Of a stretch of DNA of 64,000 nt, positions 58,557 through 64,000 are shown piece by piece. Position 1 is the first letter of the stretch. Each line of letters begins with the position of its first letter. The notes beneath the pieces are model-generated. The model saw nothing but the letters and a program-made list of their open reading frames with translations. It searched no databases and was not told the origin of the DNA. The translations under genes and the position numbers were made by a program. Origin of the DNA: Vreelandella piezotolerans (GTDB lineage: Bacteria; Pseudomonadota; Gammaproteobacteria; Pseudomonadales; Halomonadaceae); NCBI RefSeq assembly GCF_012427705.1, contig NZ_CP048602.1, forward strand, positions 1,426,001 to 1,490,000, read 5' to 3'.

Positions 58557-60224
58557 CTAACGCTTCTTCCGCACCGGTTTTTTATCACTGCTCGCGGGCT
58601 CGGCGCTATCGGCTTTGCGTGCGCTGCTGGGGAAGTGGGCACGCACCAGCTCAAGCAGCCCCTGCGTAGAAGCGTCGAAGTCGGCGGCGTTGGCGTCGAT
58701 GCGCTCGCTGATTTCACCGGCGATGCGCTTACCGAGTTGCACGCCCCACTGGTCGAACGAGTTAATGTTCCAAATCACGCCCTGTACGAACACCTTGTGT
58801 TCGTAGAGCGCAATCAGCGCGCCCAGGTTTTTCGGCGTTAGCTCGTCGAGCAGCAGGGTGCTGGAGGGGCGGTTACCGGGGCAGCTGTAGGGGTCGAGCT
58901 GGCTCAGCTCTTTGCTGTCGCCTTGACTGCCTTCCATGAAGGCGTTGGCTTGGGCCAGCATGTTGGTGAGCAGCGCGAAGTGGTGGTCCTCCACGCCCGG
59001 CTCTGGCTTGAGCGAAGCGATGAAGTCGATGGGTACGTAGCGGGTGCCCTGGTGCAGCAGCTGGAAGAAGGCGTGCTGGCCGTTGGAGCCTGTTTGGCCC
59101 CATACAATCGGGCCGGTTTTGTAGTTCACCGGGTGGCCGAAAATATCCACCGACTTACCGTTGGACTCCATGTCCAGCTGCTGCAGGAAAGAAGGCAACT
59201 GGTTCAGCGCTTGGTCGTAGGGCACGATGGCCTGGGTTTCGGCACCGATGAAGTTGATGTACCAAATGCCGATCAGCGCCATCAATACCGGCATGTTCTG
59301 GGCGAACGGCGCCTCGATGAAGTGGCGATCCATCTCGTGGGCGCCTTCCAGCAGCTCGATGAAGCCTTCGAAGCCAATCGAGAGCGCAATCGGTAAGCCG
59401 ATGGACGACCACATGGAGTAGCGGCCGCCCACCCAGGCCCAAAACTCGAACACGTTCTCTTCGCGAATGCCGAACTCCATGGCCGCTTTACGGTTGGTGG
59501 AGGCGGCAATGAAGTGCGCGCCCACGTCGGCGTTTTCCCCCGCGTTTTCCAGGAACCACCGCCGCGCGGTCTTGGCGTTGAGCAGGGTTTCCTGGGTGGA
59601 GAAGGTTTTGGTCGAGACGATGAACAGTGTGGTGGCGGGGTTGAGTCGTGAGAGCACTTTTTGAATATGGGTGCCGTCCACGTTGGAAACGAAGTGGAAG
59701 TGCAGCTCTGGGTGGCGATACTTCAACAGCGCACGCACCGCCATATTGGGGCCAAGGTCCGAGCCACCAATGCCGATATTGACCACGTCTTTGATGCGCT
59801 GGCCGTTATAGCCTTTCCACTCGCCGCTGCGCACCGCTTCGGAGAACAGTTTGATCTGCTCACGGGTTCTGGTGATTTCTGGCATCACGTCTTCGCCGTC
59901 CACATACACCGGCTCATCGCCCAAATGGCGTAGGGCGGTGTGGAGTACCGGACGGTTCTCGGTCACGTTGATAATGTCGCCAGAGAACATCTGGGCGCGG
60001 CGCTGCACCAGGGCGGAGTGGTCGGCCAGCTCGATCAGTTTGGCCAGCACCTCGTCCGATACCTGATGCTTGGAGTAATCCAAAAAGAGGCCGCCGACGC
60101 GCAGGCTCATTTTTTCAAAGCGCTGCGGATCATTCGTAAAGTAGTCACGAATACGGTCATTGGCGGTTTTATCGCGCAGGCGCTCTAGGGCCTGCCAAGT
60201 AACGCTGCGAGTGAGTTGAAACAT
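58557..60224 (-). CDS. pgi: Glucose-6-phosphate isomerase
   Basis: 555-residue glycolytic/gluconeogenic enzyme converting glucose-6-phosphate and fructose-6-phosphate. Motifs: VVNIGIGGSDLGPNMAVRAL, STKTFSTQETLLNAKTARRW, FEFWAWVGGRYSMWSSIGLP (signature 1), GIWYINFIGAETQAIVPYDQ, GQTGSNGQHAFFQLLHQGT and VQGVIWNINSFDQWGVQLGK (signature 2). Full length, with a short Lys/Ser-rich C-terminal tail (SSDKKPVRKKR). It sits downstream of the fructose PTS genes but after a terminator and 225 bases, with its own likely promoter (TTGTTC then TAGTAT upstream). Confidence 0.96.
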   Translation of the reverse strand: MFQLTRSVTWQALERLRDKTANDRIRDYFTNDPQRFEKMSLRVGGLFLDYSKHQVSDEVLAKLIELADHSALVQRRAQMFSGDIINVTENRPVLHTALRHLGDEPVYVDGEDVMPEITRTREQIKLFSEAVRSGEWKGYNGQRIKDVVNIGIGGSDLGPNMAVRALLKYRHPELHFHFVSNVDGTHIQKVLSRLNPATTLFIVSTKTFSTQETLLNAKTARRWFLENAGENADVGAHFIAASTNRKAAMEFGIREENVFEFWAWVGGRYSMWSSIGLPIALSIGFEGFIELLEGAHEMDRHFIEAPFAQNMPVLMALIGIWYINFIGAETQAIVPYDQALNQLPSFLQQLDMESNGKSVDIFGHPVNYKTGPIVWGQTGSNGQHAFFQLLHQGTRYVPIDFIASLKPEPGVEDHHFALLTNMLAQANAFMEGSQGDSKELSQLDPYSCPGNRPSSTLLLDELTPKNLGALIALYEHKVFVQGVIWNINSFDQWGVQLGKRIAGEISERIDANAADFDASTQGLLELVRAHFPSSARKADSAEPASSDKKPVRKKR

Positions 60225-60404
60225 AAAGGGCGGTCCTGTTGTTTTTACATCGTTATCGCTAACGGGGTGTGTCCGACCCCTGGCGTCGCTGTTATTTATG
60301 TAAAAATACTACATGTTGCACGCGTGAGAACAACAGTTAGCGATAAATGGTAAGAAAAATGGTTAATAAAACAGCGGGGTGGCGGTCGTCTTGAACGGCT
60401 GACT

Positions 60405-60437
60405 GAAAAAACAAAAGGGCGAGATTGCCTCGCCCTT
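60405..60437 (-). terminator. Terminator of the fru operon
   Basis: Perfect 9-base stem AAGGGCGAG / CTCGCCCTT, loop ATTGC; on the minus strand the stem runs into TTTTGTTTTTT. It starts 12 bases beyond the fruA stop. Confidence 0.9.
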
Positions 60438-60449
60438 AGTGTGCCGCTT

Positions 60450-62186
60450 TTAGCTGGCAACGGCTACTTGGGCAGCGCCACGTTTGATAAACGCGTAGCC
60501 CAGGCCGGTGATCAATGAGCCCACCACAATGGCGCCCAGGTAAAGCAGAGCGGGAGTAATGGCGTTAGGAATCAGCAGCACGAAGATACCGCCATGGGGG
60601 GCCATCAGCTTGGCACCCACCAGCATGGAGAGCGCACCCGTGACCGCGCCCCCGGCGATACAGGCGGGAATCACGCGCAGCGGGTCTTTCGCAGCGAAGG
60701 GAATCGCGCCTTCACTGATAAAGCATAGGCCCAGCACGAACGAGGCTTTACCCGCTTCCCGCTCGGGGGCGGAGAACTTGTTGCGCGCCACGAAGCTGGC
60801 AATGCCCATACCAATGGCGGGCACCATACCTGCCGCCATGATCGCGGCCATCGGGCCGTAGGTTTCAGAGGCCAACAGGCCGACGCCAAAGGTGTAGGCC
60901 GCTTTGTTGACCGGGCCACCCAGGTCGAAGCACATCATGGCGCCGAGCAGAATGCCCAGCAGCACGGCATTCGTCGAGCCCATGGACTCCAAGAAGCTGG
61001 TGAGCGCGCTCAGCACGGCAGCCACCGGCTCGCCAATCACGTAGATCATCGTCAGGCCGGTGACCAAGCTGGCAATCAGCGGGATGATCAGAATCGGTTT
61101 GAGCGACTCGACGCTGGAGGGCAGCTTCACGTAGCGCGTGACGGCGAGTGCCACATAGCCCGCCAGGAAACCGGCCAGAATACCGCCGATAAATCCGGAG
61201 CCAATCTCGGCGGCCAACATGCCGCCAATCATGCCGGGGGCAATGCCGGGGCGGTCGGCAATCGAATAGGCGATGTAGCCCGCTAGAACGGGAATCATTA
61301 GCGCGAAGGCCGTGCCGCCACCAATCTGCATTAGCGCGGCGGCCAGGGTGCCTTCCTCCTGGAAGGCCTCGATACCGAACACGAACGAGAGGGCGATGAG
61401 CAGGCCGCCTGCGACCACCATGGGCAGCATGAACGACACGCCAGTCAGCAGGTGCTTATAAATGCCTTTTTCTTTGATGCTTTTTTTGGCCGTGGCGCTG
61501 CCAGCAGTGCTGGTGCCGTCTTCCACGGCAGCGTCAGTGAGGGCGGCCTCCAGGGTCGGGCGCGGCTTTTTGAGCGCGTTGCCGGTCGACGTTCGGTAAA
61601 TTCGCTTACCCGCAAAGCGCGAGGGGTCGACTTCGATATCGCAGGCCAGCACGACGACATCGGCGGCGGCGATGTCGTCGTCGGTGAGTTGGTTCTGCGC
61701 GCCCACCGAGCCTTGGGTTTCGACGCGGATCTGGTGGCCCATGGCCTTGCCCGCTTCGGCGAGCGCTTCGGCGGCCATAAAGGTGTGCGCAACGCCGGTG
61801 GGGCAGGCGGTGACGGCAACGATGTTTTTACCCCCCGCACTGCTAGTCGGGGCAGCCGCTGTGGCTGCCGGGGCACTGTAGATCGGCGCTTCCCGCTTAG
61901 CTTGGCTTAAAAAGGCGCTGGGGTCGGGCAGGGCGCTGGCAATAGGAGCCTGGAATAGCCGCTTGCCTTCGAACCGCTCCGGGGCGGGCACGTGGTCGGC
62001 AGCTACGACGATCAAATCGGCGTTGGCGATCTGTTCAGCGCTGGCGGCTTGCAGCGGCGCAATTTCGCCGTGCATCTCCACATGAACGTTCCAGCCTAGC
62101 CGCGTGGCGGCTTGCTCTAGGCGCTTAGCGGCCAGGAAAGTGGTCGCCATGCCGCTGGGGCAGGCGGTAATCAGAATGAGGTTCAT
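60450..62186 (-). CDS. fruA: PTS fructose transporter subunit IIBC
   Basis: 578-residue membrane permease of the fructose phosphotransferase system. Two tandem IIB domains: residues 1-105 (ITACPSGMATTFLAAKRLEQ, a IIB' domain with Cys9) and about 122-220 (VTACPTGVAHTFMAAEALAE, the usual phosphorylated Cys). IIC follows from about residue 250 with eight to ten helices, including GVSFMLPMVVAGGLLIALSF and CFDLGGPVNKAAYTFGVGL. It imports fructose as fructose-1-phosphate. The ATG overlaps the fruK stop by 4 bases. Confidence 0.95.
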   Translation of the reverse strand: MNLILITACPSGMATTFLAAKRLEQAATRLGWNVHVEMHGEIAPLQAASAEQIANADLIVVAADHVPAPERFEGKRLFQAPIASALPDPSAFLSQAKREAPIYSAPAATAAAPTSSAGGKNIVAVTACPTGVAHTFMAAEALAEAGKAMGHQIRVETQGSVGAQNQLTDDDIAAADVVVLACDIEVDPSRFAGKRIYRTSTGNALKKPRPTLEAALTDAAVEDGTSTAGSATAKKSIKEKGIYKHLLTGVSFMLPMVVAGGLLIALSFVFGIEAFQEEGTLAAALMQIGGGTAFALMIPVLAGYIAYSIADRPGIAPGMIGGMLAAEIGSGFIGGILAGFLAGYVALAVTRYVKLPSSVESLKPILIIPLIASLVTGLTMIYVIGEPVAAVLSALTSFLESMGSTNAVLLGILLGAMMCFDLGGPVNKAAYTFGVGLLASETYGPMAAIMAAGMVPAIGMGIASFVARNKFSAPEREAGKASFVLGLCFISEGAIPFAAKDPLRVIPACIAGGAVTGALSMLVGAKLMAPHGGIFVLLIPNAITPALLYLGAIVVGSLITGLGYAFIKRGAAQVAVAS

Positions 62187-63154
62187 CGCGTGGCTCCCTC
62201 GGTGTGGGTGTCGTCAAGACGCCGTACCCGGGTCTGTTGTTGGAGTGAGTCGAAATCATCGGCGTGGGGGGTGCCCACCCCGACGTGGCGTACCGCTTCG
62301 GCAGAAAGCGCCGTCGCAAAACGAAGCGTATCGACGGGTGTGTGCTGGCTCAGCAGCCCATGCAGCATGCCCGCCACAAAGGTGTCACCCGCGCAAACGG
62401 TGTTTGTGGCGGTGACAGTGGGCGGCGTGGATTGCCAAGTGCCGTGCTGGCTCACCCATAGAATGCCTTCGGCACCTGCTGAAATCAGCGCGTGTTCGAT
62501 ACCGCTGGCGTGCAGCCGTTCGGCGGCAGCTTGGCGCTGCTGGTCGGTATCGAGCGTGCTACCGGCCCAGTCGGCCAGCTCGGTTTCGTTGGGCTTTACT
62601 GCGGCAGGCTGCGCGGCAATCGCCGTGAGCAGCGCCGGACCGCTGGTATCTACCCACAGCGGCACTGCGAAACCTTTCAAGAAGGCAAGCAGCTCGCCGA
62701 ACGCGGGTTGATCGATACCGGGAGGCAGGCTGCCCGCCACCACCACGGCCTCGGGCGGCGCACTACCATCGAACAAGCCGCCGAGCGCAGCGCGTAAAGC
62801 CTCCAGGTGGGCAGCTTCGATGGGCATGCCGGGGCCGTTGATATCGGTCACGCGGCCGCTCTGCTCGGCAAGTTTGGCGTTAATGCGCGTGCTGCCCGGC
62901 ACCCGCACGAAGGCGTCGATGACGCCGTAACGGGGAAAGGCGAGGCTGAACGGAGCATCGTTCTCTTCGCCCAAAAAACCGCTCACGATCACCTCGTGAC
63001 CTAAACTTGCCAACACCCGCGCGACGTTCACGCCTTTACCGGCCGCTTCTAGCTGCGCGCTGGTGGGGCGGTTGACGTGTCCCAGCGTCAGCGCCTCCAG
63101 ATTGAAAGCGAGATCCAGCGCGGGGTTGAGCGTAATACAGACGACTCGTGCCAT
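62183..63154 (-). CDS. fruK: 1-phosphofructokinase
   Basis: 323-residue PfkB-family kinase that makes fructose-1,6-bisphosphate from fructose-1-phosphate. CITLNPALDLAFNLEALTLG and AAGKGVNVARVLASLGHEVI (PfkB signature 1), VAGSLPPGIDQPAFGELLAF, VKPNETELADWAG, and NTVCAGDTFVAGMLHGLLSQ with the catalytic Asp (signature 2). Its start overlaps the fruB stop by 1 base (TAATG) and its stop overlaps fruA, making a tight operon fruB-fruK-fruA. Confidence 0.96.
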   Translation of the reverse strand: MARVVCITLNPALDLAFNLEALTLGHVNRPTSAQLEAAGKGVNVARVLASLGHEVIVSGFLGEENDAPFSLAFPRYGVIDAFVRVPGSTRINAKLAEQSGRVTDINGPGMPIEAAHLEALRAALGGLFDGSAPPEAVVVAGSLPPGIDQPAFGELLAFLKGFAVPLWVDTSGPALLTAIAAQPAAVKPNETELADWAGSTLDTDQQRQAAAERLHASGIEHALISAGAEGILWVSQHGTWQSTPPTVTATNTVCAGDTFVAGMLHGLLSQHTPVDTLRFATALSAEAVRHVGVGTPHADDFDSLQQQTRVRRLDDTHTEGATR

Positions 63155-64000
63155 TAGCGGGCCTCCAGGGCGTCGCGTACCTCGTCGCTGGTCGCCTTGC
63201 CGAGCGCGAGCTGCGCCGTGGCCTGGGCATCTGGCAAGTCGAATTCACGCAGGCGAGCTTTGACCAACGGGATTTGACGCGCGCTGACCGAGAGTTCATC
63301 GACACCCAGGCCCACCAGCACTGGCACGGCCATGGTGTCGGAGGCTAGCTCACCACACACGCCGACCCATTTACCGTGTGCATGGGCGGCCTCTACGGTC
63401 ATTTGTATCAAGCGCAGTACCGCCGGATGCAGGCCATCAGCTTGAGCGGAGAGCTCTGGATGGCCGCGGTCAATGGCCAGTGTGTACTGGGTCAAATCGT
63501 TGGTGCCGACCGAGAAGAAGTCCACTTCGGCGGCCAGCGTCGGGGCTAACAAGGCACTCGATGGGACCTCGATCATCACGCCAAGCTGCACGTCGGTGGC
63601 GCGCTGCTGGGGGGCGATCTCGGTGAGCAGGCGGTCATAGATCGCTTTCGCGGCGCGGAATTCGGCCACGTCTTTGACCATCGGCAGCATGATGCGCAGC
63701 GGTTTGCCGACGGCGGCCATCAGCAGCGCGCGAATCTGGGTTTCCAGCACGTCCGGCTGGGTCAGCGCGAGGCGAATACCTCGCAGGCCGAGGAAGGGGT
63801 TGTCTTCCTGGGGCACTGGCCAATAAGGCAGCGGCTTGTCGCCGCCCACGTCCAGGGTGCGGGCGACGAGCGGGCGGCCGTCGAGGGCATCGGTCGCTTC
63901 GCGGTATTCGGCGATTTGCGTGGCGAGATCCGGCGCGCTGGAGTAGGCCATGAACAGGAACTCGGTGCGCAGCAGGCCGACCCCTTCCGCACCGCGCTCG
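63154..64000 (-). CDS. fruB: PTS enzyme I domain, probable FruB, N-terminus beyond window
   Basis: The visible 281 C-terminal residues are the PEP-binding barrel of enzyme I: GVGLLRTEFLFMAYSSAP, TLDVGGDKPLPYWPVPQEDN, FLGLRGIRLAL, MLPMVKDVAEF, GVMIEVPSSALLAPTLAAEV, FFSVGTNDLTQYTLAIDRGH and GKWVGVCGELASD with the catalytic Cys. The gene continues past base 64000 on the minus strand. Its place before fruK-fruA suggests the multiphosphoryl transfer protein (IIA-HPr-enzyme I fusion) rather than general PtsI; the missing N-terminus would decide. Confidence 0.88.
   Translation of the reverse strand, partial: ERGAEGVGLLRTEFLFMAYSSAPDLATQIAEYREATDALDGRPLVARTLDVGGDKPLPYWPVPQEDNPFLGLRGIRLALTQPDVLETQIRALLMAAVGKPLRIMLPMVKDVAEFRAAKAIYDRLLTEIAPQQRATDVQLGVMIEVPSSALLAPTLAAEVDFFSVGTNDLTQYTLAIDRGHPELSAQADGLHPAVLRLIQMTVEAAHAHGKWVGVCGELASDTMAVPVLVGLGVDELSVSARQIPLVKARLREFDLPDAQATAQLALGKATSDEVRDALEAR

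Overview
The window looks like a chromosomal segment of a moderately GC-rich gammaproteobacterium, most likely Halomonadaceae (Halomonas or a close relative). This is inferred from the closeness of many proteins to Pseudomonas/enterobacterial orthologs (FadBA, EpmC, TatD, RimK, YqcC, YeaC, YigM, PutA without an N-terminal DNA-binding domain) and from the caa3-type oxidase cluster. There are 62 protein genes, two cut by the window edges. I see no rRNA, tRNA, insertion sequence, prophage or CRISPR array. Several starts are GTG or TTG chosen by a clear upstream Shine-Dalgarno (MATE, exonuclease-like protein, tatD, uup, rimB, yeaC, copper ATPase).

Layout. 1-5018: an edge-truncated hypothetical, a MATE exporter with a DUF3080 lipoprotein, EF-P hydroxylase EpmC, and a tatD plus degenerate-exonuclease pair. 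5241-13138: a catabolic gene set (orphan periplasmic binding protein, acyl-CoA synthetase, acyl-CoA dehydrogenase, thiolase, second acyl-CoA synthetase) ending at a convergent AraC-type regulator; together these would bind, activate and beta-oxidise an unidentified carboxylic acid. 13292-18090: Uup ABC-F ATPase, a universal stress protein, a small membrane protein, a MarR regulator and a DUF5924/DUF2914 membrane protein. 18347-21736: fadBA. 21799-23954: flavodoxin-like, lipoprotein, PEBP-like and YjdM genes.

24194-30184 is a SUF iron-sulfur assembly operon (Rrf2 regulator, sufB, C, D, S, T) with an IscR-like operator over its promoter. 30203-34034: SanA-like protein, then a minus-strand group with rimK, rimB and DUF3549. 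34035-34319 is non-coding, with a cluster of DnaA-box matches inside an inverted repeat. 34320-41702: yqcC, ompW, and the proline utilisation genes putP, putA and an AraC regulator. 42090-43452: CBS and YqaE/Pmp3-type proteins and a candidate small RNA. 43538-48661: biotin transporter YigM, NAD kinase, a metallophosphoesterase, a second candidate small RNA, GlpG, YeaC and a DUF2797 protein. 48754-55982: a caa3-type cytochrome oxidase cluster (lipoprotein subunit II with cytochrome c, fused subunit I+III, a small membrane protein, a Cu+ P-type ATPase). 55903-64000: small regulators and enzymes, pgi, and the fructose PTS operon fruB-fruK-fruA running in from the right edge.

The least expected signals are non-coding. 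Two intergenic transcripts (about 42230-42325 and 46522-46577) each have a GAACT-N16/17-TCWGAGT promoter resembling the sigma-E/AlgU consensus, an identical 12-base single-stranded segment, and a strong intrinsic terminator. They may be members of one envelope-stress small-RNA family. The DnaA-box region at 34137-34306 is the second.
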